This document shows, piece after piece, positions 18,452 to 26,735 of a stretch of DNA of 64,000 nucleotides. The notes under the pieces were generated by a model. The model searched no databases, was not told where the DNA came from, and saw nothing but the letters and a program-made list of their open reading frames with translations. The stretch is from contig NZ_LT629710.1 of assembly GCF_900104535.1 (NCBI RefSeq), positions 4,065,501 to 4,129,500 on the forward strand. Reading direction: 5' to 3'. Source of the stretch: Nakamurella panacisegetis. GTDB taxonomy: Bacteria > Actinomycetota > Actinomycetes > Mycobacteriales > Nakamurellaceae. The number at the start of each line of letters is the position of its first letter. The first letter of the stretch is position 1. The position numbers and the translations under genes were made by a program.

Positions 18452-20055
18452 CCGACCCGGCCGCCACGCCCGGATCGTCCGCCCCGAATGATCCGTTCGC
18501 CCGGTACGAGGCCAGAGTCCTCGATCCGGCCACCGCCGTCCGGCTTCCGGGCGGGGCCGCCCCGACCGTCACGGTCTACCGGGGCGACACCCTGCTGGTC
18601 AACGGCGCCGATCGGGCCACGGTCACGGCTCGCATCGACGCCGTGGCCGCACTGGCCACGGACCTGGGTCTCCGCCGGTCCGGGCCGGATCCGTTCGTCG
18701 AGATCGACCGCGACGGATCATCGGTGGACGTGTCGGCCCACAATCGATTCGCCCGTCTGCTGGGCCTGGCCGAGCAGACCGGAACCCCGCTCGTCGTGCC
18801 CGTCCGGTTCGAATCCTCGGCCGACGGTCCCGCCCCCGCGATCGACGTCTGGCCGCTGCTCCAGGCGGTCAGGGCCGCCGGCGATGCCGAGTTGGTGGGG
18901 TTCGTCGGGCTCGATCACCTGATGTTCGCGGCGGCGTCGATCTCGGGGAACCCGTACACGCGGGGCATGTCCCTGATCGGAGGCGACCCGTACACCAGGG
19001 GGATGGCGGCGATCGGCGGGAATCCGTACACCAGGGGCATGTCGTCCGGTGTCGACCAGTACCTGCAGGGCGGTTCCGGCGGCCACGGCCCGGTGAGCGT
19101 TGTACTGGCGCCGCCGCAGCCGGCACCCGGCTCGTGCCGGCCGCAGGTGGTGGTGATGGACACCGGCGCCGGGGAGCATCCGTGGTTCGACGCCTATCCG
19201 GTGCAACGCCGGTTGACCCTCGACAACGGCGACCCGATCGGGCTGGACGTCGATGACCCGGTGGTCGGCGCCACCGATCCCGAGGGCGCTGGGGCGGTGG
19301 CCGATCCGCTGACCGGGTTGTTGAACACCCACACCGGCCACGGCACCTTCATCGCGGGTCTGCTCCGGCAGAGTTGCCCGGACGCCGAGATCACCGCCGT
19401 GCGGATCATGGGCGGCGACGGGGTGGTCGCCGAGGACGAATTGACCCAAGCGCTGACGGCACTCGGCGTTCGCCTGGCCCAGCACCCCGGGAGTGTCGAC
19501 GCGCTGGTGCTCTCGCTCGGCTACTACGTCGAGACGACCGACGACCTCACGTTCACGGCCGGTCTGAAGGACCTGTTGGTCACCCTGGCCGCTCGCGGGG
19601 TGGTCACCTTCGCCGCCGCCGGCAACGACTGCACCGATCGCCGGTCATACCCCGCCGCGTTCTCCGACCACCCCGAATTCACCCATGACGGAGCCCTGCC
19701 CCTGCTGTCGGTGGCCGCGCTGAACCCCGACCGATCGGTCGCATTGTTCTCCAACGATGGATGCTGGGTGAACGGCGAAGCGCCCGGGGCCAACGTGGTC
19801 AGTACCGCACCGGTGCACCTGGCCGGCGCATGGGCCGCCGACACCGGTCTGATCGGTCCGAACGGGGAGCGTCGTGGAACGATAGACCCGGATCAGTTCA
19901 GCAGTGGGTTCGCGACCTGGAGCGGTACCAGTTTCGCCGCGCCGGTGCTGGCCGGTGAGTTCCTGGCCGGTCTCGTCCGGCACGGGTGCCCGAAGGATGT
20001 GGCCGACCGGCGGAAGCTTGTTCCGGCCCGGTCGGTCGAGCGATCGGAGCAGTGA
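18448..20055 (+). CDS. Cytosolic S8 (subtilisin-like) serine protease, second copy with 12-residue repeats
   Basis: This 535-aa paralogue of the preceding protease keeps the triad Asp238 (VVVMDTGAGEHPWF), His298 (HTGHGTFIAG) and Ser495 (SGTSFAAPVLAG), and the oxyanion Asn in AAAGNDCTDR. The N-terminal region of about 225 residues is longer than in the first copy. After the shared GLDHLM motif it contains three tandem 12-residue units of the form I-G-G-N/D-PYTRGM-x-x (residues 165-200). No signal peptide or membrane helix is seen. The GTG at 18448 is chosen because GGAGG lies five bases upstream and gives V-TDPAATPG; the open frame begins at 18394. The stop overlaps the sigma-factor ATG as TGATG, so the two are translationally coupled. 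Confidence 0.88.
   Translation: MTDPAATPGSSAPNDPFARYEARVLDPATAVRLPGGAAPTVTVYRGDTLLVNGADRATVTARIDAVAALATDLGLRRSGPDPFVEIDRDGSSVDVSAHNRFARLLGLAEQTGTPLVVPVRFESSADGPAPAIDVWPLLQAVRAAGDAELVGFVGLDHLMFAAASISGNPYTRGMSLIGGDPYTRGMAAIGGNPYTRGMSSGVDQYLQGGSGGHGPVSVVLAPPQPAPGSCRPQVVVMDTGAGEHPWFDAYPVQRRLTLDNGDPIGLDVDDPVVGATDPEGAGAVADPLTGLLNTHTGHGTFIAGLLRQSCPDAEITAVRIMGGDGVVAEDELTQALTALGVRLAQHPGSVDALVLSLGYYVETTDDLTFTAGLKDLLVTLAARGVVTFAAAGNDCTDRRSYPAAFSDHPEFTHDGALPLLSVAALNPDRSVALFSNDGCWVNGEAPGANVVSTAPVHLAGAWAADTGLIGPNGERRGTIDPDQFSSGFATWSGTSFAAPVLAGEFLAGLVRHGCPKDVADRRKLVPARSVERSEQ
18940..19047 (+). repeat. Three in-frame 36-bp repeats (12-residue units) in the second S8 protease
   Basis: The three units read I-S-G-NPYTRGM-S-L, I-G-G-DPYTRGM-A-A and I-G-G-NPYTRGM-S-S. 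They keep an exact 36-base period with only a few base changes, mostly synonymous or conservative. The first S8 protein has one degenerate counterpart (GGNPFAIGHG) at the same place after GLDHLM. Confidence 0.9.
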
Positions 20056-20753
20056 TGACGACCGAAGCGAGTGAGTTGGTGGCGGGTTCGGACAAACCAA
20101 CGGGCGATGCGCGGCTGGACAGCCAGACGGGCGGGGCCGACGCGGTCGCGCCGGCCCCGGTGCCGGCGCAGCGCACCGCCACCAGCAACCCGCGGGATCT
20201 CGGGGATCTGGTGACCCAGGCGGCCCTGGCCTTCCAGGACTACCGCCTCGGTGTTCCCGGTGGCATCGACCGTCTGGTGCGATTGGTCAGTCCGCTGCTC
20301 TGGCACACCGCGCGTCAGTGTGGCCTGTCCACCGCCGAGGCCGAGGACAGTGTCCAGCAGACCTTCCTGGCCCTGGTCCGGCGCGGTGAATCGATCTCCG
20401 ACCCGTTGGCCGTCGTGCGCTGGCTCACCGTGACGCTCCGCCGGCAGGCCTGGCGGGATCGGGCACTGGTCGCTCAGCGCTCGGGGACCGAACCCACCGA
20501 CGAGGATCTGCCCAGCGCCGAATCGGCCGAGCAGTCGGCCGTGCTGTCGGACGAGCAGCGTCGGCTGTGGGCCCACGTGTCGGCCCTGCCGGAACGCTGC
20601 CGACGGCTGTTGGCCGTCATCGCGTTCGCGCCGCGGCCGGACTACGCCGCGATCGCCCACGACATGGGCATGCCCGTTGGATCCATCGGCCCGACCCGCG
20701 GCCGCTGCCTGGACAAGCTCCGCACTCGGTTGCAGGGGGAGGAATGGTCATGA
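20055..20753 (+). CDS. ECF-like sigma-70 family RNA polymerase sigma factor
   Basis: The 232-aa protein has a disordered N-terminus of about 55 residues, then a sigma region 2 (VRLVSPLLWHTARQCGLS, AEAEDSVQQTFLALVRRG, VVRWLTVTLRRQAWRD; about residues 75-140). After an acidic linker comes region 4 (LPERCRRLLAVIAFAPRPDY, AAIAHDMGMPVGSIGPTRGR, about 180-225) with the -35-recognition helix-turn-helix. This is the two-domain layout of ECF sigma factors. The ATG at 20055 overlaps the stop of the second S8 gene and has GGAG six bases upstream. Its own stop overlaps the next gene as ATGA. No zinc anti-sigma gene is adjacent, so the downstream 166-aa protein or the proteases may control it. Confidence 0.85.
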   Translation: MTTEASELVAGSDKPTGDARLDSQTGGADAVAPAPVPAQRTATSNPRDLGDLVTQAALAFQDYRLGVPGGIDRLVRLVSPLLWHTARQCGLSTAEAEDSVQQTFLALVRRGESISDPLAVVRWLTVTLRRQAWRDRALVAQRSGTEPTDEDLPSAESAEQSAVLSDEQRRLWAHVSALPERCRRLLAVIAFAPRPDYAAIAHDMGMPVGSIGPTRGRCLDKLRTRLQGEEWS

Positions 20754-21250
20754 ACGACACCGCACACGGCGATCCGATGGATCAGCGTGACCTGGACATC
20801 CTGGGGGACCTGGTGGACATCTACGACACGCTCGACCCGATGCCGGCCGTGCTCCCGGATCTGATCCTGTTCGGGCTGCAGATCGGCGATCTCGATGCGG
20901 AAGTGGCTCGCCTGGTCGACTCCGAACTCATCCTCGCCGGGGCGGCCGGAACCCGCTCGGTGGAGCACGCCAAACGCGTCACGTTCTCCAGCGAGAACCT
21001 GACCGTCATGATCTCGGTGCAGAGCCAGCCCGGACATGCGTTGCGACTCGACGGATGGGCCGCGCCCGGCGGCGGTCTGCACGCCGAACTCCGCACGGGC
21101 GGGCAGACCCTGACCGCCGAGTGCGACGAGACCGGTCGCTTCGTCTTCGAGTCCGTTCCATCGGGCTCGGTGCAGTTGGTGCTGCACCCGACCGACGCCT
21201 CCGACCCGGCGATCCGGATCCCGGTGGTCACGCCCGCCCTGCACCTGTGA
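20750..21250 (+). CDS. Sigma-coupled protein with C-terminal beta-sandwich-like domain, possible sigma regulator
   Basis: No named family is certain. The 166-aa protein begins with an acidic helical part (LDILGDLVDIYDTLDPMP and LDAEVARLVDSELI), similar in style to the sigma-binding N-termini of small anti-sigma factors. From about residue 85 it turns into beta strands (LRLDGWAAPGGGLHAEL, LTAECDETGRFVFESVP, GSVQLVLHP), the pattern of carboxypeptidase-regulatory-like/transthyretin-like domains. I recall similar proteins beside sigma factors in other actinobacteria, but cannot verify this here. The ATG at 20750 overlaps the sigma stop (ATGA) and has GGGAGG seven bases upstream. No membrane segment is seen. 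A role as sigma inhibitor or protease substrate is inference. Confidence 0.6.
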   Translation: MNDTAHGDPMDQRDLDILGDLVDIYDTLDPMPAVLPDLILFGLQIGDLDAEVARLVDSELILAGAAGTRSVEHAKRVTFSSENLTVMISVQSQPGHALRLDGWAAPGGGLHAELRTGGQTLTAECDETGRFVFESVPSGSVQLVLHPTDASDPAIRIPVVTPALHL

Positions 21251-21260
21251 AACTGGGTGG

Positions 21261-23849
21261 GTGACCGCCCGCTCGATTCAGCGTCGACCGTCCGACCTGG
21301 TGGCGACGGTCGAGACCCTGCTCGGTCGGGCCAGGGCCGAAGGTGACGCCGGGAGGCCGGCGCGCGCGCTCGCCCTCTGCGATCGTGCTCTCGCCGTCCT
21401 GTCGGCCGACCGGAACGGATCGGCCGAGCTGAACCGATCGGCCGACCGGGCCGCCCTCGCCGCCCGGATCCTGATCACGTCGGCGTACCAACACTCCGGT
21501 CTCGGGGATCTGGCCCGGGCCATGTCCGCGCTGGCGCAGGCCGAGTCCACCGACCCGACGCAGCGACCTGCGATCGACGGCACCCGGGCCATGGTGCTGA
21601 TGCGGGCGGGCGAAGACGCGGCGGCACTGGCCGCCTTCGACCAGGCGGTCCCGGGTCTGCGGGAAGCCGATCCCCGGTTGCTGTCCACGGCCCTGCTGAA
21701 CCGCGGGTGGCTGCATATGAACGCGGGTCGGCTGGCCGAAGCAGAGGCCGACACCGCCGAAGCCCGGGCGGCCGCCCACGCGGCCGGCGATGCCTGGGGC
21801 GTCCACATGGCGGCGCACAACCTGGGGTACATCCAGTTCCTCTCGGGCGACCTGCCGGGCGCGCTGGCGTCGATGGACGCGGCCCAGAGGGCGCTCGAGG
21901 ACCCTCCGATCGGGATGCCCGCTCTTGACCGGGCTCGGGTGCTGCTGGCCGCGGGACTGGTCACCGAGGCCGCCGAATTCGGCGACATCGCCGTGCGCGA
22001 CTTCGACCGCAACAAGGCCCTCAGCGAACTGCCGGATGCGTTGATCGTCGCCGCCGAGACCGATCTGCTGCAAGGGGAATGGCAGCGTGCCCAGACCCGG
22101 GCCCGGCAGGCCAGGCGACTGAACGCCAAGCGCGGCAACCCCAATGCCGCCCTGCTGGCCGAGTTGACCGAACTGAAGGCCGCTGCGGCCGCCCGGTCCG
22201 GCCGCCCGAACTCGGCCACCACGGCCAAGGCCGCCGCGCGCCGTGCGGCGCAGTTGGCGACCGCTCTGGCCGACGCCGGGCTGCCGGCCGACGCGGCCGT
22301 CGCGCACCTGCTGTCCGCCCAGGCGCTGCTGGACGCCGGTGATCCGGACGGTGCGTTGGACGCCGCGACGGCAGCCGGTCCGGTCGCCCGGGACGTCCCG
22401 CTCGGCACCCGTCTGCACATCCGGTTGGTCTCCGCGGAGCTCGAGCTGCGACGTCGGCGCCAGCCACAGGGTCTGGAGCACGTTCGCCGGGGACTGGACG
22501 ACCTGGCCGACTTCCAGAGCCGGTTCGGATCACAGGATATGCAGTCCGGCGCGGCCATCCACGGCGCCGCCCTGGCCCGCCTCGGCCTGCGCACCGCGCT
22601 GTCCGGCGGTTCGCCGGCGGCGATCCTGCAATGGCTCGAACGATCGCGGGCCGTCAGCACCCGGCTTCCGGCCGTGCATCCGCCGGCCGATCGTGAACTG
22701 GCCGAGACACTGGGACAACTCCGGCTGGCCACCATCGAGGCCCGGACGGCGGCGGTCGCCGGGCACCGGGACCCCGTCCTGGAGCGGCGGGTGGCCGATC
22801 TTCGCCGTCACGTCCGGACCCGGTCCTGGACGGTCAGCGGATCGGGCACCGCCCAGCGCCCGCTGACGCTGGCCGCCGTACAACGGCTGCTGGCCGCCGA
22901 CCCGTCCGGGCCGACCGTGATCGCCTACCTGCACGGCGTGCAGGAAACCCACGCCCTGGTCATCACCGGTCGCGGGGCCTCCCACCACCGGCTCGGGGAC
23001 TGGCCGCACCTCCATGGCCTGATCCGCCGGGTCGCGGCCGACCTCGACCTCCTGGCGGCGCCGCGCATACCGAAACCGGTTCTCACCGTCGGCCGGCAGT
23101 CGCTGCAGACCGCACTGGCCCACCTGGACGCCGAACTCCTGGACGTGGTCCGGACGGGAATGACCGACGGGCCGGTGATCGTGGCCGCGGTGGGGCCGAT
23201 GGCGACACTGCCGTGGGGCTTGCTGCCTTCCCTGGTCGGACGACCGGTGTCGGTGAGTTCGTCGGTGACGGCGGCCATGGCCGACGTCGGCCGGCCGGGC
23301 CGGGCCCATCTGCGCGGGGTCCTGGCCGTCGCCGGTCCCGACGTGCCCGGTGGCGGCGCCGAGGCGGCGGCCATCGCCGCCATGCATGCCGGTGCCGGTC
23401 TGCTGGTCGGGGCGCACGCGACCGGCGAAGCCGTGCTCGGGCAACTGCCCGACGGTGGGCTGCTGCACGTCGCCGCACACGGCCATCACGAGCCGGACAG
23501 CCCCTTGTTCTCTTCCATCCAACTGGCCGACGGCCCGCTCTACGGGTACGACATCGCTCCCAACCCGACCCGGCCCGACCACGTGGTCCTGTCCAGCTGT
23601 GACGTCGGCCGGAGCGACGACCGACCGGGCGGGGAGCCGCTCGGACTGGCCGCGGCCCTGCTGCGCAGCGGCGTGTCGACCGTGGTGGCCGGGGTCAGCC
23701 GGATCGCCGACGACGTGGCGGCGTCGACCATGATCGTGTATCACGAGCGCCTGCTGGCCGGCGATGGTCCGGCCGTTGCTCTGGCCACGGCGATCGCCAC
23801 CGCGGACGGGGCCCCGGCCCCGATGAACTGCTTCGGTTCCGGCTCCTGA
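21261..23849 (+). CDS. TPR-CHAT caspase-like protease, first copy
   Basis: The 862-aa protein has about ten TPR-type helical pairs in residues 15-450 (for example LLNRGWLHMNAGRLAEAEAD and NLGYIQFLSGDLPGALASM), a helical linker, then a CHAT domain (about residues 545-862). CHAT domains are clan CD cysteine peptidases related to caspases and separase. The catalytic pair is visible: His740 in LLHVAAHGHHEP and Cys780 in LSSCDVGRSD. TPRs usually receive the activating signal or bind the substrate. The start is GTG 21261, ten bases after the preceding stop, so it is probably part of the same operon. There is no signal peptide. The substrate is unknown; the sigma-partner protein and the S8 enzymes are candidates. 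Confidence 0.88.
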   Translation: MTARSIQRRPSDLVATVETLLGRARAEGDAGRPARALALCDRALAVLSADRNGSAELNRSADRAALAARILITSAYQHSGLGDLARAMSALAQAESTDPTQRPAIDGTRAMVLMRAGEDAAALAAFDQAVPGLREADPRLLSTALLNRGWLHMNAGRLAEAEADTAEARAAAHAAGDAWGVHMAAHNLGYIQFLSGDLPGALASMDAAQRALEDPPIGMPALDRARVLLAAGLVTEAAEFGDIAVRDFDRNKALSELPDALIVAAETDLLQGEWQRAQTRARQARRLNAKRGNPNAALLAELTELKAAAAARSGRPNSATTAKAAARRAAQLATALADAGLPADAAVAHLLSAQALLDAGDPDGALDAATAAGPVARDVPLGTRLHIRLVSAELELRRRRQPQGLEHVRRGLDDLADFQSRFGSQDMQSGAAIHGAALARLGLRTALSGGSPAAILQWLERSRAVSTRLPAVHPPADRELAETLGQLRLATIEARTAAVAGHRDPVLERRVADLRRHVRTRSWTVSGSGTAQRPLTLAAVQRLLAADPSGPTVIAYLHGVQETHALVITGRGASHHRLGDWPHLHGLIRRVAADLDLLAAPRIPKPVLTVGRQSLQTALAHLDAELLDVVRTGMTDGPVIVAAVGPMATLPWGLLPSLVGRPVSVSSSVTAAMADVGRPGRAHLRGVLAVAGPDVPGGGAEAAAIAAMHAGAGLLVGAHATGEAVLGQLPDGGLLHVAAHGHHEPDSPLFSSIQLADGPLYGYDIAPNPTRPDHVVLSSCDVGRSDDRPGGEPLGLAAALLRSGVSTVVAGVSRIADDVAASTMIVYHERLLAGDGPAVALATAIATADGAPAPMNCFGSGS

Positions 23850-23976
23850 GCGGGGAACCAATTCGTCCGGCTGGGAGCGTGTTGGCGCGCAGCGCCGTTC
23901 GGCCTGCGTGGAGCCACGTGTCGGATCGCCGGTTGGGCCAGATGGGAGGGCTTGCGTCGTCTGTGACACTGGATGG

Positions 23977-26559
23977 GTGAATCCGGTCGTACCGCGCGGT
24001 TCGCTCCATCGGCATGAGCAGTCGGCGTTCTCCCTGTGGTCGCAGTCCCGGGCGGCCAGTGATGACGGTCAGTGGTCGCTCGGTCTCCGGTTGGCCCAGC
24101 GGGCGCTGCGTCGGCTCGACGAACACGAGGCGCCGGACCCGGTGCTGCGGTCCCGAATCCTGATCGCGTTGGCCTACAACAACTCCGAGCTGGGGCACAC
24201 CGATCGGGCCCGGGAACTGCTCGACGCCGCCGCGACGGCCGACGCCGTACTGCCGGCGGTCCGGGTGGCCCGAGGTCTGATCATGGTCCGCACCGGTCGC
24301 CCGGATGCCGCGTTGGCCGATCTCGACGCGGCGGTGGCCCAGTTGCGTGTGTCCTCCACCCCGGAAGCGCTCGAGGATCTGGCCGGGGCGCTGATCAACC
24401 GCGGGCTGCTCCACATCGTGGCCGGCCGGCTGGCGCAGGCGGCCGCCGACACGGCCGCCGCCGGCGCTATCGCCCGCGAGCTCCATCGCGGCGACATCAC
24501 GTTCATGGCCGACCACAATCTCGGCTTCGTGCGGTACCTGGCCGGCGACCTCCCGGCCGCATTGTCGGCGATGGAGGCGGCGGCCGCCGCGTGGCCGCGG
24601 GCCGCGCAGGACGGGGTGTCGCCGCTGGACCGGGCGCGCGTCCTGGCCGCCGCCGGGCTGATCGAAGCGGCCGGTGAGCACGTCGACCAGGCCCTGGGCT
24701 TCTTCCGGGCCAACCGGGCAACGGCCGACCTGGTGGATGCCTATTCGGTGCGCGCCGAACTGGACCTGCTGGCCGGCGATCCGGACGCGGCCTCGATCGC
24801 CGCCCGGCGGGCCGAGCAGACCGCGCGCCGGCGGGGCAACACCTCGGCCGCCCTGGCCGCCCGCACCCTGCGTCTCCAGGCGGTCCGGGCCAAACGCCGG
24901 CTCGAACGCCGGGAGCAACCGAACCGGGCCGGGTCGCTCCGACGGGCCCGCGCCGACGCTGCTGACGCCGCCCGGCTGGTGGCGGATCTGGACGCGGTCG
25001 GTCTGGTCGAGGAGGCCAAGACGGCGCGGCTATTGGCCGCGGAAGCGCTGTTGGACGCCGGGGAGGTAGCGCAGGCGGCGGCACTGGCCCAGGAGGTCCG
25101 TCGCCGGTCCGGCTCGCGGCTGGCCACCCGGTTGCACGGCCGGTTGCTCGACGGCCAGGTCGAACTGGCGATGGGCGACCGGCGGGCCGGACTGGCCCAC
25201 ATCCGCCGCGGCCTGGACGACCTGTCGCACTTCCAGGCCACCTTCGGCTCCCAGGACCTGCAGGCGGCAGCGGCGGTGCACGGTCGGGAACTGGCCCGTC
25301 TCGGTCTGCGGACCGCGGTCGAGACGGGCTCACCGGCGGCCATCTTCCAATGGCTGGAGCGGGCGCGCGGCGTGAGTTCCCGGCTCCGCGCGGTCCGTCC
25401 GCCGGCCGACCCGGAATTCGCCCGCGAGCTGGGGGAGTTCCGCGCCGGGTACCAGCAAGCCCGGCAAGCGGTGCTGACCGGCCGTCGCGACGCCGCGTTG
25501 GAGGCCAGGGTCCGACAACAGCGACGTCAGGTACAGACCCTGGCCTGGTCGGCGTCCGGCGGCGGGGACGTCCGTCGTCCGCTCACCCTGGCCGCGGTCC
25601 GGCGTCGCCTGGCCGCGGACCCGACGGACCCGACGGTCATCGCCTACATCCGGGGGGACGGGGTGCTGCACGCCCTGGTCATCACCGCACGACGAGCCAC
25701 CTTTCGGCAGCTGGGCCGATTCGACGAGATCGCGCAGCAGACGCTTCGGGTCGGGGCCGACCTGGACCTGCTGGCAATGCCGCGGATACCCCAGCCCGTC
25801 CGCGATGTGGCCGGGCGCTCGCTGACCGGCGGTCTCGGGCGGTTGTCCGGCGCCTTGATCGGACCGATCGAGCAATTGATCGGCGCGGGCCCGGTGCTGA
25901 TCACCGGGCTGGGCGTGCTGACCACGGTGCCGTGGGGGTTGTTGCCCAGCCTGGCCGGCCGGCCGGTGTCGGTGACGGCGTCGGTGACCGGCGCGATGGC
26001 CGGGCGTTCGCTCGGTGAACGTCGGGTGCTGACCGTGGCCGGACCCGAGGTGTCCAATGCGGCGGCGGAAGCCGAGCAGATCGCCGCGCTCTACCCGGAT
26101 GCGTCGTCCTTGGTCGACGACAACGCCACCGGGGCTCGGATGCTCGCGGCCATTCCCGACGGGGGTGTGCTGCACATCGCGGCCCACGGGCACCACGAGG
26201 TGGAGTCTCCGCTGTTCTCGTGGGTGCAGCTGGCCGACGGACCGCTGTACGGCTACGACATCGCGCCGAACCCGTCCCTGCCCGATCACGTGGTGCTCTC
26301 CAGTTGCGATGTCGGACGCAGCGACGACGACCGGCCCGGTGGGGAACCGCTGGGGCTGGCGGCGGCGTTGTTGCGGAGCGGGGTCTCGACGGTGATCGCC
26401 GGGGTGAGCCGGATCGCCGACGACGTGGCCGCGCCGACCATGCTGGCCTACCACCGGCGGTTGATCGCCGGAGACGGCCCGGCGCGGGCCCTGGCCACCG
26501 CGATCGCCGACGTCGACGGCGGGTCCGTCGCTCTTACCTGCTTCGGGGTCGGCGCCTGA
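23977..26559 (+). CDS. TPR-CHAT caspase-like protease, second copy
   Basis: This is an 860-aa tandem paralogue of the preceding gene with the same layout: TPRs (about residues 25-440), linker and CHAT domain (about 545-860). The catalytic pair is His737 in LHIAAHGHHEV and Cys777 in LSSCDVGRSDD. The stretch from PDHVVLSSCDVG through SRIADDVAA is nearly identical in the two copies, while the TPR parts differ more. This suggests separate inputs with similar cleavage chemistry. The GTG at 23977 is chosen because it aligns with the first copy; the frame opens at 23908 and no convincing ribosome site is seen. A 127-bp gap separates it from the first copy, so it may also have its own promoter. Confidence 0.87.
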   Translation: MNPVVPRGSLHRHEQSAFSLWSQSRAASDDGQWSLGLRLAQRALRRLDEHEAPDPVLRSRILIALAYNNSELGHTDRARELLDAAATADAVLPAVRVARGLIMVRTGRPDAALADLDAAVAQLRVSSTPEALEDLAGALINRGLLHIVAGRLAQAAADTAAAGAIARELHRGDITFMADHNLGFVRYLAGDLPAALSAMEAAAAAWPRAAQDGVSPLDRARVLAAAGLIEAAGEHVDQALGFFRANRATADLVDAYSVRAELDLLAGDPDAASIAARRAEQTARRRGNTSAALAARTLRLQAVRAKRRLERREQPNRAGSLRRARADAADAARLVADLDAVGLVEEAKTARLLAAEALLDAGEVAQAAALAQEVRRRSGSRLATRLHGRLLDGQVELAMGDRRAGLAHIRRGLDDLSHFQATFGSQDLQAAAAVHGRELARLGLRTAVETGSPAAIFQWLERARGVSSRLRAVRPPADPEFARELGEFRAGYQQARQAVLTGRRDAALEARVRQQRRQVQTLAWSASGGGDVRRPLTLAAVRRRLAADPTDPTVIAYIRGDGVLHALVITARRATFRQLGRFDEIAQQTLRVGADLDLLAMPRIPQPVRDVAGRSLTGGLGRLSGALIGPIEQLIGAGPVLITGLGVLTTVPWGLLPSLAGRPVSVTASVTGAMAGRSLGERRVLTVAGPEVSNAAAEAEQIAALYPDASSLVDDNATGARMLAAIPDGGVLHIAAHGHHEVESPLFSWVQLADGPLYGYDIAPNPSLPDHVVLSSCDVGRSDDDRPGGEPLGLAAALLRSGVSTVIAGVSRIADDVAAPTMLAYHRRLIAGDGPARALATAIADVDGGSVALTCFGVGA

Positions 26560-26656
26560 GCCGCGGCCCGACCCGACCGTCTCGGCCGCCGTCGCCGGGG
26601 CGTGCACGCGGGCCGGGCCGTCGTTGTCGGAGGCCGGTGCTCCGTGGCCCGCCCGG

Positions 26657-26662
26657 TATTCT
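26657..26662 (+). promoter_or_regulatory. -10 element TATTCT upstream of the CNNM gene pair
   Basis: TATTCT lies 13 bases before a short ORF (26676-26735) that runs into the TTG start of the first CNNM gene. Initiation six or seven bases downstream would give a leader of about seven bases before that ORF. This is a candidate only. Confidence 0.35.
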
Positions 26663-26675
26663 GACCGGCAAGCCC

Positions 26676-26735
26676 ATGGACACTCACATATCGAAGCCCG
26701 GTGACCGCTCTCGTCCGCGGGAGGGTCGGCGTTGA
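26676..26735 (+). CDS. 19-codon upstream ORF overlapping the CNNM TTG start
   Basis: ATG 26676 reads 19 residues (MDTHISKPGDRS..., very basic at the end) and its TGA overlaps the TTG at 26732 as TTGA. The GGGAGGG that would serve the TTG lies inside this ORF. The overlap rule is the same as for the kinase, dop and MFS leaders, but the promoter spacing is not strictly leaderless, so chance is more likely here. Confidence 0.3.
   Translation: MDTHISKPGDRSRPREGRR

Noticed and set aside
23850-23976. GGGGAACC...CGTGTT as an ECF-sigma promoter for the second CHAT gene (possible autoregulation by the block's sigma factor)
   Set aside because: The spacing between the two elements is a few bases longer than usual for GGAAC-type ECF promoters, and no second copy is found before the other genes of the block.
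16912-26559. The CHAT/sigma block as a type III-E CRISPR (Craspase) locus
   Set aside because: No Cas7-11-like effector, Cas1/Cas2, Csx30 match or repeat-spacer array is seen in the window; only the logic is similar.
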